64,000 nucleotides of DNA, taken from positions 1 through 64,000 of the forward strand of contig JACRCW010000026.1 in assembly GCA_016218805.1 (NCBI GenBank), read 5' to 3'. The notes beneath the pieces are model-generated. The model saw nothing but the letters and a program-made list of their open reading frames with translations, was not told the origin of the DNA and made no database searches. This DNA is from Deltaproteobacteria bacterium. GTDB taxonomy: Bacteria; Myxococcota; JACRCW01. A program made the position numbers and the translations under genes. Of the stretch, positions 16,796 through 27,209 are shown piece after piece (the first letter of the stretch is position 1; every line of letters begins with the position of its first letter).

Positions 16796-19700
16796 ATGCG
16801 GATTGATTGCCAGCAGTGCGGTGCCGCCTACGCGATCGACGACAGCCTGATCGGTGACCGCGGCGTGCGCGCCCAGTGCCCGCGGTGCGGCGCCCAGAAG
16901 GTGGTCAAGAAGCCCGGCCCCGGTGAGTTGGGCCCGCCGCCGGCTGATCCTTTTGGGCAGCCCCCGCCCCCCCCGGCCAACCCGTTTGACGCCACGCAGG
17001 CGCCGGCGTCCGCCAGCCCCTTTGGGGCGCCCCCGCCCGGCCCGTTTGGCGCCCCACCCGGCGCCCCGGCCAATCCCTTTGGCGCCGCCCCCTCGCCCTT
17101 TGGCGCGCCCGCCGCACCGCCCAACCCGTTTGGTGCGCCCCCCGGCGGTGGCACCCCGTTTCCCGGCACCAGCCCGCCCGCCCCCGCCAACCCGTTTGCC
17201 CCGCCGCCAGGCGCGGCCGCGCCGCCCAACCCGTTTGCGCCGGCCCCCCCGGCCGCCTCCCCGTTTGGCGCCCCGCCCGGCGGCGCACCCAACCCGTTCG
17301 CCGCCGCACCCGCACCGGGGGGCAATCCGTTTGGCGCGCCCCCGGCGGGGGCTTCGCCCTTTGGCGGCGGCGGCCCCACCCCGTTTGGCGCTCCGGCGGC
17401 CGCTCCCGGCGGCGCCCCCAATCCCTTTGGCGCACCCGCGGCGGCTCCCGCCAACCCGTTTGGCGCCACCTCCCCGCCCGCCCCGGCCGCGGGTGGCAAT
17501 CCGTTTGGCGCCCCGCCCGCCGCGGGGGCCAGCCCGTTTGGCGGCCCGGCCGCTGGCGGCGGCAACCCGTTTGGCGGCGGGTCACCCGCACCGGGCGGCG
17601 GGCCCTTTGACGCACCGGCTCCCCACGGCGGCGGCGGCGGGGATCCGTTTGCCGCCATGGAACCGCGCCCCGCGGCCGTCCCGGCACCGGCACCGTTTGG
17701 CGGCGGCGCACCCGCGGGCGGCGGGGCGGAGGACCCCTTTGCCTCCGTGGGCAAGGATGAGGCACCCGCCGCCGGTGGCGGTGGCGGCGGCAAGGACAAG
17801 GACTCCCGCGAGTGGCGCGTCAAGCTGGCTGACGGCACCGTGCTGGGGCCGCTGACGCTGGACGAGGTTCGCCAGAAGGTGAAGTCCGGCGAGATCACCA
17901 AGGAGGCGCAGGCGGCGCAGGGCGGCGGCAACTTCCGGCTCATCACGGGGTTTGCGCCGCTGGCGGTGGTGTTCCGCGGTCCCAGCGAGAAGGCGGCGGT
18001 CCAGAAGACGGTCTACCGGGACCAGGGCGGCGGGGGCGGCGGCACGTGGGCCATCCTGGCCGCGGCCATCCTGCTGCTGGGCGGTGGCGGCGGCGTGTAC
18101 GTGTTCCGGGACAAGCTGTTTGCGCCTTCGTCGGTGGAATACGAGAACATCTTTTCCCGCCGGTCCCAGATGTGGAAGCTGCAGTTCCCGGACCTGGACG
18201 GGACCAGCGAGCAACACCTGGCCAAGGGGCTCAAGCTGTTCCGGGAAGACACCATGCTGGGCTACCGCATGGCGGACGAGGAGTTCCTCAAGGCGCTGTG
18301 CCTGGACCCGGAGAACCTGGAGGCCATTGGCGCGTACGTGGAGAACTACGCGCTGCTGCCGCCGCGCCGCAATGACGTGGAGTCCACCAAGGACGCGCTG
18401 GACGGCATTGAGTACGCCATCAAGAAGAACCCGCGGCGCGCACGGTTGCACCGCTCCCACGGGGCGCTGCTGCTCAAGATGGGACGCGTGGAGCTGGCGC
18501 AGGCGGCCCTGGCGCAGGCGCTGCGGCTGGACCCGCAGGACGCGGCCTCCAAGCTCTTCATGGCGCAGAGCAACCTGGAGCGGAACATTGGCGAGTCCAT
18601 CAAGCTCACCGAGGAAGCGGTGCGCGCCGACCCGGAGCTGGCGCGCGCCACCTACATCCTGGGGCTGGCCTACCAGAAGCAGGGGCGGTTCAAGACCGCG
18701 CTCAACCAGTTCAACTCGCGGCTCAACAAGGACCGCGAGCACCGCGAGACGCTGCTGTCCATTGCCCGGCTCTACGTGGAGGTGGGGGACTTCCAGAAGG
18801 CCGTGCAGCACCTGGAGCGGCTGCTGCAGGTGGACGCCAAGAACATTGCCGCGCGCCTGATGCTGGCCAAGGTGCTCTACCAGGGACTGGGAGACTTCCG
18901 GCGGGCGGAGAGCCAGCTGGCGGAGCTGGTGTCCCTGATGGGCACGGAGGGCACGGAGATGGCGCGCGAGGTGTACGCGCACCACGCGTTTGTGCTGGGC
19001 GAGCGCGGCAAGTGGAAGGAGGCAGAGGACGCCGTCAACGCGTCACTGCGGGATGATCCCACCTACGGGCCGGCGCTGTACATTGCCGGGCGCGTGCTGC
19101 TGCACCGCGGGGCCGCCGCCGAGGCGCGCGAGAAGCTGGACAAGGCGCTGCACGGCGTGGAGAACACGTACCTGGAGGCGCCGGTGCGCGCCGCCATGGC
19201 GGACGTGCAGCGCTCGCAGGACCAGGTGGAGGAGGCCCGGCGCAGCTACGCCGCCGTGATCCGGTCCGACGCGCGCTACGTGCGCGCGTACCTGGGGCTG
19301 GCCAGCCTTTACATCGACAAGAACAACATGCAGCAGGCCGCGGCCACCATGCGCGAGGTGCTGGACATTGACCCGTTCCACCGCGCGGACCACTTCTACT
19401 TCACCGACTACCCGGAGACCCCGCGGGACGTGGAGTCCTACCGGCCGGCGTGGGCCAAGAACAAACCCGCTGAGCAGGACCGGTCCATTGTGCTGTCGTC
19501 GGACGGCATCACCGCGTTCCACGCCAACCAGCTGGATGAGGCTGAGACGCTGCTGCGCCGTGCCATCTCCGACGACCGCAACAACCTGGCCGCGCAGATG
19601 TACCTGGGCGCCGTGCAGCTGGCGCGCAAGCGGGCCAAGGACGCCACGCAGAGCCTGCTGCTGGCCACGCGCGTGGCGCCCAACCACGTGCGCACCATGT

Positions 19701-19930
19701 ACCTGCTGGGGCGCGCCTACCAGTCCGCCAATGACGCGGAGAAGGCGGACAAGAAGTTCCAGGACGTGCGTGAAGCGGACGGGAACTTTGTGGCGGTGCT
19801 CAACGCGCTGGGTGAGATGGCGCTGCAGCGCGGTGAGGACGAGAAGGCGCGTGACCTGTTCCTGGACGCGTTCAAGGCGGACGCCGACTTCACGCCCGCC
19901 AAGGCCAACCTGCTGCGCTGCAACTACTGA
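16796..19930 (+). CDS. zinc ribbon-GYF-TM-TPR protein with FGAPP-type repeats
   Basis: The 1044-residue product begins with an MJ0042-type zinc ribbon ([12 protein letters not shown] then [12 protein letters not shown]), followed by about 290 residues of [13 protein letters not shown]-like Pro/Gly/Phe repeats. A GYF-like domain follows at about 339-395 ([20 protein letters not shown]), one membrane helix at about 415-438 ([20 protein letters not shown]), and TPR repeats to the C-terminus. The N-terminal half should be cytoplasmic and the TPR part periplasmic. The zinc ribbon + GYF layout matches the GltJ/AgmX-like gene at 49.8 kb, but the outer part here is TPR. It is likely a scaffold; its partners are unknown. 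GGTGAAGG-type sequence precedes the ATG. Confidence 0.8.
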   Translation: MRIDCQQCGAAYAIDDSLIGDRGVRAQCPRCGAQKVVKKPGPGELGPPPADPFGQPPPPPANPFDATQAPASASPFGAPPPGPFGAPPGAPANPFGAAPSPFGAPAAPPNPFGAPPGGGTPFPGTSPPAPANPFAPPPGAAAPPNPFAPAPPAASPFGAPPGGAPNPFAAAPAPGGNPFGAPPAGASPFGGGGPTPFGAPAAAPGGAPNPFGAPAAAPANPFGATSPPAPAAGGNPFGAPPAAGASPFGGPAAGGGNPFGGGSPAPGGGPFDAPAPHGGGGGDPFAAMEPRPAAVPAPAPFGGGAPAGGGAEDPFASVGKDEAPAAGGGGGGKDKDSREWRVKLADGTVLGPLTLDEVRQKVKSGEITKEAQAAQGGGNFRLITGFAPLAVVFRGPSEKAAVQKTVYRDQGGGGGGTWAILAAAILLLGGGGGVYVFRDKLFAPSSVEYENIFSRRSQMWKLQFPDLDGTSEQHLAKGLKLFREDTMLGYRMADEEFLKALCLDPENLEAIGAYVENYALLPPRRNDVESTKDALDGIEYAIKKNPRRARLHRSHGALLLKMGRVELAQAALAQALRLDPQDAASKLFMAQSNLERNIGESIKLTEEAVRADPELARATYILGLAYQKQGRFKTALNQFNSRLNKDREHRETLLSIARLYVEVGDFQKAVQHLERLLQVDAKNIAARLMLAKVLYQGLGDFRRAESQLAELVSLMGTEGTEMAREVYAHHAFVLGERGKWKEAEDAVNASLRDDPTYGPALYIAGRVLLHRGAAAEAREKLDKALHGVENTYLEAPVRAAMADVQRSQDQVEEARRSYAAVIRSDARYVRAYLGLASLYIDKNNMQQAAATMREVLDIDPFHRADHFYFTDYPETPRDVESYRPAWAKNKPAEQDRSIVLSSDGITAFHANQLDEAETLLRRAISDDRNNLAAQMYLGAVQLARKRAKDATQSLLLATRVAPNHVRTMYLLGRAYQSANDAEKADKKFQDVREADGNFVAVLNALGEMALQRGEDEKARDLFLDAFKADADFTPAKANLLRCNY

Positions 19931-19953
19931 CGCGTGCCGCCGCCCCGCCCGGC

Positions 19954-19982
19954 TTGACAACCCGCCCACGCCGCGCGAATCC
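19954..19982 (+). promoter_or_regulatory. possible ahcY promoter
   Basis: TTGACA (19954-19959) matches a -35 box perfectly, but the expected -10 position 17 bp on reads GAATCC, a poor match. It lies 24 bp after the preceding stop codon and about 100 bp before ahcY. I see no SAH-riboswitch core in the leader, only GC-rich complementary runs. Confidence 0.25.
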
Positions 19983-20061
19983 CCACGGCCGCTTGCCGGC
20001 CCCCGGGGATGCGCCCCGGTGACCCCAAACCCGTCCGCCCGACCCCAGGAGCCCGACCGCG

Positions 20062-21324
20062 ATGACGCAGAACAACTACAAGGTGGCCAACATCAAGCTT
20101 GCCGAGGAGGGGCGCCTGAAGATGGAGTGGGCCGAGTCCCGCATGCCCGTCCTGATGCACCTGCGCGAGAAGTACAAGAAGGAGCAGCCGTTCAAGGGCC
20201 ACCGCATTGCGGGCTGCCTGCACGTCACCAAGGAGACCGCCATCCTGGTGCGCACGCTGCGCGCCGCCGGCGCGGAGGTGGTGTGGAGCGGCTGCAACCC
20301 GCTGTCCACGCAGGATGACGTGGCCGCCGCGCTGGCCGCCGAGGGCACGCCCATCTACGCGTGGCACGGCATGAACGTGGAGGAGTTCTACTGGTGCATT
20401 GACCAGTGCCTGGCCGCCAAGCCGGACCTCACCCTGGACGACGGCGCGGACCTCATCTTCACCGCGCACAAAAAGTACCCGGACCAGTGCAAGAGCATCA
20501 TCGGCGGCACGGAGGAGACCACCACCGGCGTGCACCGCCTGCGCGCCATGGCCAAGGACGGCAAGCTCCGCTACCCGGTGATCGGCGTGAATGACTCCGA
20601 GACCAAGTGGGACTTTGACAACGTCTACGGCACCGGCCAGTCATCCTTGGACGGCATCCTGCAGGCCACCAGCATCCTCATTGCGGGGAAGAACTTTGTG
20701 GTGGCGGGCTTTGGGCACTGCGGCAAGGGCGTGGCCATGCGCGCGCGCGGCATGGGCGCCAACGTGATTGTCACCGAGGTGAAGCCCACCGCGGCCCTCA
20801 AGGCCCGCATGGAAGGCTACACCGTCATGACCATGGATGAGGCCGCCAAGGTGGGCGACATCTTCATCACCGCCACGGGCATGAAGGACGTCATTGTGGA
20901 GCGGCACTTTGGCGTCATGAAGGACGGCGCGGTGGTGTCCAACACGGGCCACTATGACTGCGAGCTGAACCTGGAGCACCTCAAGACCGCCTCCAAGTCC
21001 ATCCGCACCGTGCGTGACAACAACGAGGAATACACGCTCAAGAACGGCCACCGCGTGTACGTGCTGGGGAAGGGCCGCCTGGTCAACCTGGCGTGCGCGG
21101 AAGGCCACCCGTCCGAGGTCATGGACATGAGCTTTGCCAACCAGTTCCTGGCCATGCTGAAGATGGCGCGCGAGGGCAAGACGATGAAGCCCGACGTGTA
21201 CGTGCTCCCCACCGAGCTGGACCAGGAGCTGGCGCTGCTCAAGCTGGGCACCATGGGCCTGTCCGTGGACACGCTCACTGACGAACAGAAGCGCTACGCG
21301 GACGACTACTCCGCCGGCACCTGA
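20062..21324 (+). CDS. ahcY: adenosylhomocysteinase
   Basis: This enzyme splits S-adenosylhomocysteine to adenosine and homocysteine with bound NAD, clearing the inhibitory product of SAM-dependent methylation. The 420-residue product has the substrate-site motif GCLHVTKETA (His54), EETTTGVHRL, NDSETKWDFDN with the catalytic Lys/Asp region, and the NAD-binding GFGHCGKGVAMRARGMGA. C-terminal residues NLACAEGHPSEVMDMSFANQ are the family's second signature. Its length fits the shorter prokaryotic form without the ~40-residue insertion. It is a single gene, convergent with a small hypothetical gene. Confidence 0.97.
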   Translation: MTQNNYKVANIKLAEEGRLKMEWAESRMPVLMHLREKYKKEQPFKGHRIAGCLHVTKETAILVRTLRAAGAEVVWSGCNPLSTQDDVAAALAAEGTPIYAWHGMNVEEFYWCIDQCLAAKPDLTLDDGADLIFTAHKKYPDQCKSIIGGTEETTTGVHRLRAMAKDGKLRYPVIGVNDSETKWDFDNVYGTGQSSLDGILQATSILIAGKNFVVAGFGHCGKGVAMRARGMGANVIVTEVKPTAALKARMEGYTVMTMDEAAKVGDIFITATGMKDVIVERHFGVMKDGAVVSNTGHYDCELNLEHLKTASKSIRTVRDNNEEYTLKNGHRVYVLGKGRLVNLACAEGHPSEVMDMSFANQFLAMLKMAREGKTMKPDVYVLPTELDQELALLKLGTMGLSVDTLTDEQKRYADDYSAGT

Positions 21325-21332
21325 GCCGCGTT

Positions 21333-21710
21333 TCACCGCGTCCCGCGCGCGCCGCCTTCGCTTTCGGCCGCGCGCGGGTGCGCCAGCTTCTGCGCAATGA
21401 TGTCATCCAGCGCGCGCCGGTCCTCCGGGCGCACGCGCTCCAGTGCGGAGGGCATGGGCGAGCGGTCCACGTAGAGGGGTTCCGCCGCCGCGCGCGGAGC
21501 GGCGGCCCGTGGCGCCGGCTTGCGGACGGGCGCTGCCTCGCGGGCGGGCGGCCGCACCCCGTCACGCGGGTGCACGCCCAGCAGGCCATCCAGCCACGCC
21601 GTCACCTGCCGCACGCCCGCGGTGCGCGCGCCCCCCACGTCCTTCCACACCACCACCCCGGCGGCCCCCAACAGCCCCAGCGCCAGCACAACGGAGACAA
21701 GACGGACCAT
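21333..21710 (-). CDS. hypothetical membrane-anchored protein
   Basis: The 125-residue product begins MVRLVSVVLALGLLGAAGVV, an uncleaved anchor or signal, followed by a Pro/Ala/Arg-rich linker and a short helical C-terminus (PSALERVRPEDRRALDDIIA). GGAGGG lies 6 nt before the ATG at 21710, which favours this start over an upstream in-frame ATG. No known domain is seen. It ends 8 bp after ahcY on the opposite strand and lies 75 bp downstream of the KOW-domain gene. Confidence 0.6.
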   Translation of the reverse strand: MVRLVSVVLALGLLGAAGVVVWKDVGGARTAGVRQVTAWLDGLLGVHPRDGVRPPAREAAPVRKPAPRAAAPRAAAEPLYVDRSPMPSALERVRPEDRRALDDIIAQKLAHPRAAESEGGARGTR

Positions 21711-21785
21711 GTGGAGCCCTCCGGGACACCCGGTGGGCAAAGGTAGGGGCCCGGCGCGCTCCCCCGCCAGTTTTTGTCCGCAGGA

Positions 21786-22703
21786 TCACACCGGCTGGGC
21801 GTCACGCGCCTCAATCTTCACGCTGACGGCGCCCACCATCACCTTCACGCCGCCCTTCTTGTCCAGGCTCTCCACCACGCCGACCTTGCCGTTCCACATC
21901 CCCGCCAGGATGCGGACCTTCATGCCGGGTTGGAAGTCCGCCTTGCGGGATTCCTCGCGCTGCTGCTTGGCCTGTTTCACCGCGTGGATCTGGTCATGGT
22001 CCGGAGCCCACGCGGAGAAGCGGTAGAGCGCCAACAGCGCCTGGAGGTCCGCGGTCAGCACCTCCGCCAGCGCGCCGCGCGCGCCGTCCCGCGGGCGCAC
22101 GTGGGTGGCCAGCAGCATGGCGTCCCCCTCCAGCGCGCGCACACACTCCTCCACCGCTGCGCGCGCCAGTTCGGCCGGCGCCACCGGGGCGGGCATGCCC
22201 GGGAGCAACACGCGGAATCCCTCCGGCAGCGCCTGCAACTGCGCCAGGAAGGCGTCCACCGCCCAGGATTCTCCCAGCTTGGCCTTCAGGTTCTGCCGGT
22301 CCACCTGCCCACGCGGATGGAACGCCAACAGCGCCCGCAGCCCCGTGTCATCCACCACCACGCCAATGGACGCGTGCTTGTGGAACTCCGCCACGTCCAG
22401 CGCCATGGCGGAGCGCAGGGACATCTTCTCCACCAGCGCCTTGACCGCCTCGCGGTCCGTTGCGCCGCGGATGAGGTAGGCGCCCTGCTCCGCCACGCAC
22501 CGCCCGTTCTCCAGCGACGGCACCTCCGACGAGAACACCAGCTCCAGGCCCCGGGCCGACTCCCCCACCTGCGCCATCACCTCGCTCATCAGCGCGCGCA
22601 ACTTGTCCTTCACCAGCCGCCGCTGCAGCGTGAAGGTGGCGCTCCCGCGGTGGTCCGCCAGGTAGGTGTCAAAGTCCTTGTCGGTGAAACCGTCGAATCC
22701 CAT
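21786..22703 (-). CDS. protein of unknown function with C-terminal KOW domain
   Basis: The 305-residue product starts MGFDGFTDKDFDTYLADHRG and ends in a KOW-type beta barrel (FQPGMKVRILAGMWNGKVGV, then VESLDKKGGVKVMVG). KOW is the fold of NusG C-terminal domains and some ribosomal proteins, which bind RNA polymerase, S10 or RNA. The ~240 residues before it are helical and acidic, with no family I recognise; they carry no NusG N-terminal motif. There is no signal peptide. A role in transcription or translation is an inference from KOW only. A divergent spacer separates it from the PilZ gene. Confidence 0.65.
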   Translation of the reverse strand: MGFDGFTDKDFDTYLADHRGSATFTLQRRLVKDKLRALMSEVMAQVGESARGLELVFSSEVPSLENGRCVAEQGAYLIRGATDREAVKALVEKMSLRSAMALDVAEFHKHASIGVVVDDTGLRALLAFHPRGQVDRQNLKAKLGESWAVDAFLAQLQALPEGFRVLLPGMPAPVAPAELARAAVEECVRALEGDAMLLATHVRPRDGARGALAEVLTADLQALLALYRFSAWAPDHDQIHAVKQAKQQREESRKADFQPGMKVRILAGMWNGKVGVVESLDKKGGVKVMVGAVSVKIEARDAQPV

Positions 22704-22934
22704 GCCGCGCCGCTTCTAGCCCAATCCGCAGATCAGGGGCATGCCGGACCGGCACGCCGCGTTGTGTCAACGCCAACATGGCGGATGAAAAGGTGTTTTG
22801 GTGTTTGTATCCCACCTTGACCACCCATGTGCGGCCCTGTGTTGCGCCCTGGGATCGCGCTCTGTACCAGTCCGTCAAACGGCGGATTGACCGGGGCCCG
22901 GGTCTGGGCTGCGGAACCGCGGAGGGAGGCCACC

Positions 22935-23312
22935 ATGCAGAGCCAGGGTACGCCGGGCAACGGTGCAGAGCGGCGCGAGTACATCCGTGTTCCCCTTCAG
23001 ATGCTGGTGCGGTCCTACGACAGCGAAGTGTTCCACGCCTGCGAGGGCGATCTGTCTCTGGGCGGGGCGCGCATCCGGTTTGCCGAGCACCCGACCGATC
23101 CACAGGTGGAGGTGCTGGTGGACGCCGGCGGCCCGTTTGGACAGGTGCGGCTGCAGGGGGACATCATTGACCTGCGCCACGAGGGAGACGCGTGGGAGGC
23201 CCGCGTGCAGTTTGTGGAATCCCCCGTCACCGACGAGCTGGGCCTGGCGCGGCTGCTCCACCGCCTCACCGAGGAATGGGAGCCTTGGTCTCCCAGCACC
23301 GCGCTGAATTGA
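22935..23312 (+). CDS. PilZ-domain protein
   Basis: The 125-residue product is a single PilZ domain, the usual bacterial receptor for cyclic di-GMP. Both nucleotide-binding motifs are visible: the N-terminal arginine motif (RREYIRVPL) and D-x-S-x-x-G in GDLSLGGARIRF. Single-domain PilZ proteins act as adaptors in motility, polysaccharide or development pathways. GGGAGG lies upstream of the ATG at 22935; the longer frame to 22827 runs through GC-rich non-coding sequence. It is convergent with trmFO, 17 bp away. Confidence 0.88.
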   Translation: MQSQGTPGNGAERREYIRVPLQMLVRSYDSEVFHACEGDLSLGGARIRFAEHPTDPQVEVLVDAGGPFGQVRLQGDIIDLRHEGDAWEARVQFVESPVTDELGLARLLHRLTEEWEPWSPSTALN

Positions 23313-23329
23313 AGCACGACGGGACTACG

Positions 23330-24643
23330 TCATTCGAGCCACCCGGGGAGCGCGGCCAGCGCGCGTTCAGACATCAGGCGCTTGCGGTCGTCTTTGCGGT
23401 GCCGCCCCGGTAGCGGCGGAAACATTGCCCAGGTGACGTTGGAGGGATCATAGCGGGCGGTCTTGTCCGCCTGCTGAGCCGCCCGCGTATGCCCGTACAG
23501 CGCGCCCAGCGCCGTGGTGGGCGGCGGCGGCGGAAGCACCCGCCCGGACAGCTCCGCCGCCAGCATGCGCCCCACCACAAAGCCTATGGCACAGCTCTCC
23601 ACGTAGCCCTCCACCCCGGTCACCTGCCCCGCAAAGCGCACGTGCGGCAGCGCCGGCAGCGCCAGCCGGTCATCCAGCACGCGCGGGCTGTCCAGGTAGC
23701 TGTTGCGGTGCACCGCGCCGTAGCGGAGGAACCGCGCCTGCCGCAGCGCGGGAATGATCCCAAACACGCGGCGCTGCTCAGGCTGGGTGAGGCGCGTCTG
23801 GAACCCCACCAGGTTGTACGCACTCCCCGCCACGTCCTCCTTGCGCAGCTGCACCACCGCAAACGGCCGCCGGCCCGTGCGCGGATCCGTCAGTCCCACC
23901 GGCTTCATGGGCCCGTATGCCAGCGTCTGGCGCCCGCGCGCCGCCATCACCTCAGCGGGCAGGCAACCTTCAAAGTAGCGCGGCTCCTCAAACGCGTGCA
24001 GCGGGAACTTCTCCGCGTGCACCAGCCCGTCCACAAATGCGTTGTATTCCTCCTCGGTCAGCGGGCAATTGAGGTAATCCGCGCTTTCCCCCTTCCCCCA
24101 GCGGGACGCCGCAAACACCTGCCCGCGGTCAATGCTGTCCGCCTCCACAATGGGCGCAATGGCGTCATAGAACGCCAGCGCGTCCCGGCCCACGCGCGCG
24201 CGAATGTCCGCCGCCAGCGCGTCAGCGGTCAGCGGCCCGGTGGCAATCACCGTGGGCACGCCGTCATCCGGCAGGCGCAGCACTTCCTCGGACACGCGGC
24301 GGATGTGCGGGTGGCTGGCCAGCGCGTCCTCAATGAAGCGGCTGAAGACGTCACGGTCCACGGCCAGGGCATCACCGGCGGGCACGCGCGCGTGTTCCGC
24401 CGCGCGCAGGACCAGGCTGCCGCCGCGGCGCAGTTCCTCCTTGAGGAGCCCCACCGCGTTCTCCACGTTGTTGGAGCGCAGGCTGTTGGAACACACCAGC
24501 TCGCACAGCCGGTTGGTGTGCTGGGCCGGCGTGCGTTTCCCCGGCTTCATCTCGTGCAGCGTGACGTCGTGTCCCGCCACGGCCAGCTGCCAGGCGGCCT
24601 CGCACCCGGCCAGGCCACCGCCCACCACCCGCACCGCCACCAT
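23330..24643 (-). CDS. trmFO: folate/FAD-dependent tRNA (uracil-54-C5)-methyltransferase
   Basis: TrmFO makes ribothymidine at position 54 of tRNA using methylenetetrahydrofolate and FAD. The 437-residue product has the FAD-binding start [16 protein letters not shown], the family signature [20 protein letters not shown] with a conserved cysteine, the motif [20 protein letters not shown] and the C-terminal [12 protein letters not shown]. Length is normal. It starts 8 nt after topA, in the order dprA-topA-trmFO known from Firmicutes and many other bacteria. Confidence 0.96.
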   Translation of the reverse strand: MVAVRVVGGGLAGCEAAWQLAVAGHDVTLHEMKPGKRTPAQHTNRLCELVCSNSLRSNNVENAVGLLKEELRRGGSLVLRAAEHARVPAGDALAVDRDVFSRFIEDALASHPHIRRVSEEVLRLPDDGVPTVIATGPLTADALAADIRARVGRDALAFYDAIAPIVEADSIDRGQVFAASRWGKGESADYLNCPLTEEEYNAFVDGLVHAEKFPLHAFEEPRYFEGCLPAEVMAARGRQTLAYGPMKPVGLTDPRTGRRPFAVVQLRKEDVAGSAYNLVGFQTRLTQPEQRRVFGIIPALRQARFLRYGAVHRNSYLDSPRVLDDRLALPALPHVRFAGQVTGVEGYVESCAIGFVVGRMLAAELSGRVLPPPPPTTALGALYGHTRAAQQADKTARYDPSNVTWAMFPPLPGRHRKDDRKRLMSERALAALPGWLE

Positions 24644-24650
24644 GGTCAGC

Positions 24651-27182
24651 TCACGCGGTGGGCGCGGGCGCCGGGGTCAGGGACGTGTAGGCGGGCGCGT
24701 CATCCGGGACCTCGCGCGAATAGCCGCATTCCTTGTCCACGCACTGCAGCCGCTTGCCGGTCTTCTTGGAGAACTTCTCCACCAGGAACGGCTTGTTGCA
24801 CTGCGGGCACGCCTCCTTCACCGGGCGGTCCCACAGCACAAAGCTGCAGTCCGGCCACCGGTTGCAGCCAAAGAACACCTTCCCCTTGCGCGAGCGCTTC
24901 TCGCCCACCATCCCGACGCTGCAGGTGGGGCACGGCACGCCGGTGGAGAATGGCTTGGTGGTCTTGCATTCCGGGTAGCGGCTGCAGGCCACAAAGCGCC
25001 CGAACCGCCCGTTCTTCACCACCATGGGACTGGAACACCGCGGGCAGTTCTCGTTGGCGGGCAGGTCCACCACCACCTTCAGCTCGCCGCTGTCATCCCG
25101 CTTCATGTCCTTGGTGTTTTTGCATTCCGGATAGTTCTTGCACGCCAGGAAACTGCCGTTCTTCCCCCACTTGATCACCATCTTGCCGCCGTCCTTCTCG
25201 CAGATGATGTCGGTCTCCACCTCCTGGCGTTTGAGGTTCTTCATCTGTTCCTGCGCCACCGCCAGTGACTTGCGGAACGGCGTGTAGAACTCGGTGAGCA
25301 GCGTCTTCCAGTGGACGCGGCCCTCCTCCACCTCATCCAGCTTGCCCTCCATGGACGCAGTGAACTGCACGTCCAGGATGTCCGGGAAACTCTCCACCAG
25401 CAGGTCCGTCACAATGGTCCCCAACTCCGTGGGGCGGAACCGGTTCTGCTCGCGCGAGCAGTATTCCTTGTCCACAATGGTGGACAGGATGGCCGCGTAG
25501 GTGGACGGCCGGCCGATACCTTTCTCCTCCAGTTCCTTGACCAGCGTGGCTTCCGTGAAGCGCGGCGGCGGCTGCGTGAAGTGCTGCTCCTTGGCCAGCT
25601 TGCGCAGGTCCAGCGCGTCCCCCGCCTCCAGCAGCGGCAGCTCGCGCAGCGCGTCCTCGTCCTGTTCGCGGTCGTCCTTGGGCTTCCCCTCCTCCTCCAC
25701 TTCACCGTACACGCGCAGGTACCCGGCAAACTTCATGACGCTGCCGGTGGCGCGCAGCATGAGGTCACCGTTCTGGATGTCCACGGAGGTCTGGTCAAAC
25801 CGCGCGGGCATCATCTGGCAGGCCACAAACCGGTCCCAGATGAGTCGGTAGAGCTTCACCTGGTCCGGGTTGAGGTACTGCGCCACGGATTCCGGCGTGT
25901 ACTTGATGCTCGTGGGGCGGATGGCCTCATGCGCGTCCTGCGCGTTGGCCTTGGTCTTGAAGACGTTGGGTTGCGGCGGGAGGTACTCAGCGCCCCAGGT
26001 CTGCTGGATGTAGCCGCGCACCTCGGTCACCGCGTCGTCAGACAGGCGCGTGGAGTCCGTGCGCATGTATGTGATGAGGCCCACCGCGCCTTCTTCGCCC
26101 AGCTCCACGCCTTCATACAGGCTCTGCGCCACCTGCATGGTCTTGCGCGCGGGGAAGTGCAGGCGGTTGGCCGCGTCCTGTTGCAGGCGGGAGGTGATGA
26201 ACGGCGCCTGCGCCCGGCGCTGCCGCTCCTTCTTCTCCACCTTCTCCACCACAAACTTCCCGCCCTGCAGCGCCTGCTCCAGCCGCGTGGCGGTGGTGCC
26301 GTCCGGGATCTCCAGCTTGACGCCCTTTTCCCGGGACAAACGCGCCAGGAACGGCGGCTTGACGCCGGGCTTCTCCAGCTCCGCGTCCAGCGTCCAGTAT
26401 TCCACCGGCTTGAACGCCTGGATGGCGCGTTCGCGCTCCACAATCAGGCGCACCGCCACGGACTGCACGCGCCCGGCGGAAAGGCCGCGTTTCACCTTCT
26501 TCCAGAGAATGGGGCTGATCTGGTAGCCCACCAGGCGGTCCAGGATGCGGCGTGACTGCTGGGACTCATAGCGCTTGTCATCCAGCTGGTCCGGGTGCGC
26601 CAGGGACTCCTTGATGGCCTTGGGCGTAATCTCATTGAAACGGACGCGGTAGATGTTGGGCTGGACGTCCTCAATCTCCTCCTTGATGTGCCAGGCAATC
26701 GCCTCCCCTTCACGGTCGGGGTCGGTGGCGAGGTAGACGCGGTCCACGTTGCCCGCGGAGTGCTTGAGGTCATTGACCACGTCTGACTTGCCGCTGATCA
26801 CCTGGTATTCGCAATTGAAGTCATCATCCACATCCACGCCAATGCTGCGGCTGGGCAGGTCCTTGATGTGGCCCACGGAGGCCTTCACCGTGAAGGCGTT
26901 GCCCAGGTACTTCTTGATGGTCTTGGCCTTGGCGGGTGACTCCACGATCAGCAGGCTCTTGCCCTTGGACCGGTCGGCCTCGGCCTCCACCGGAACCGGG
27001 GCGACGGGATGGTCCGCCTTGGAGCGCGGCTTCTTCTCCTTCTTGCGGGGTGCCTCCTTGCGCGCCTTGGCCGCCTTGGCCTCCTTCTTGGGCGCGGCCG
27101 CCTTCTTGGCCGTCTTCACGGCCTTGGCCGCCTTGGCCGGTTTCTCCGCCGGTGCCTTCTTCTTTGCCGCCGCCTTTGCCAT
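24651..27182 (-). CDS. topA: DNA topoisomerase I
   Basis: Type IA topoisomerase that relaxes negative supercoils. The 843-residue product has a Lys/Ala-rich N-terminal extension (about 1-70), then the TOPRIM start [19 protein letters not shown] and [12 protein letters not shown], and the active-site tyrosine in [14 protein letters not shown]. Four C-terminal zinc ribbons follow, with two CxxC-type Cys pairs in the first repeats (CPRCSSPMV and YPECKTTK, for example). The N-terminal Lys/Ala tail is unusual in length and may bind DNA. The ATG at 27182 has GAAGG upstream. It follows dprA by 27 nt. Confidence 0.96.
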   Translation of the reverse strand: MAKAAAKKKAPAEKPAKAAKAVKTAKKAAAPKKEAKAAKARKEAPRKKEKKPRSKADHPVAPVPVEAEADRSKGKSLLIVESPAKAKTIKKYLGNAFTVKASVGHIKDLPSRSIGVDVDDDFNCEYQVISGKSDVVNDLKHSAGNVDRVYLATDPDREGEAIAWHIKEEIEDVQPNIYRVRFNEITPKAIKESLAHPDQLDDKRYESQQSRRILDRLVGYQISPILWKKVKRGLSAGRVQSVAVRLIVERERAIQAFKPVEYWTLDAELEKPGVKPPFLARLSREKGVKLEIPDGTTATRLEQALQGGKFVVEKVEKKERQRRAQAPFITSRLQQDAANRLHFPARKTMQVAQSLYEGVELGEEGAVGLITYMRTDSTRLSDDAVTEVRGYIQQTWGAEYLPPQPNVFKTKANAQDAHEAIRPTSIKYTPESVAQYLNPDQVKLYRLIWDRFVACQMMPARFDQTSVDIQNGDLMLRATGSVMKFAGYLRVYGEVEEEGKPKDDREQDEDALRELPLLEAGDALDLRKLAKEQHFTQPPPRFTEATLVKELEEKGIGRPSTYAAILSTIVDKEYCSREQNRFRPTELGTIVTDLLVESFPDILDVQFTASMEGKLDEVEEGRVHWKTLLTEFYTPFRKSLAVAQEQMKNLKRQEVETDIICEKDGGKMVIKWGKNGSFLACKNYPECKNTKDMKRDDSGELKVVVDLPANENCPRCSSPMVVKNGRFGRFVACSRYPECKTTKPFSTGVPCPTCSVGMVGEKRSRKGKVFFGCNRWPDCSFVLWDRPVKEACPQCNKPFLVEKFSKKTGKRLQCVDKECGYSREVPDDAPAYTSLTPAPAPTA

Positions 27183-27209
27183 CCGCTGACCTTCTTTCCG
27201 GGCTACCGT

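Noticed and set aside
19931..20061. SAH riboswitch upstream of ahcY
   Set aside because: I could not find the conserved SAH riboswitch core; the leader has only general GC-rich complementarity.
22778..23170. 130-codon frame starting MADEKVFWCLYP
   Set aside because: It begins in an AT-rich patch more likely to hold the divergent promoters of the KOW and PilZ genes and then runs out of frame through the PilZ gene.
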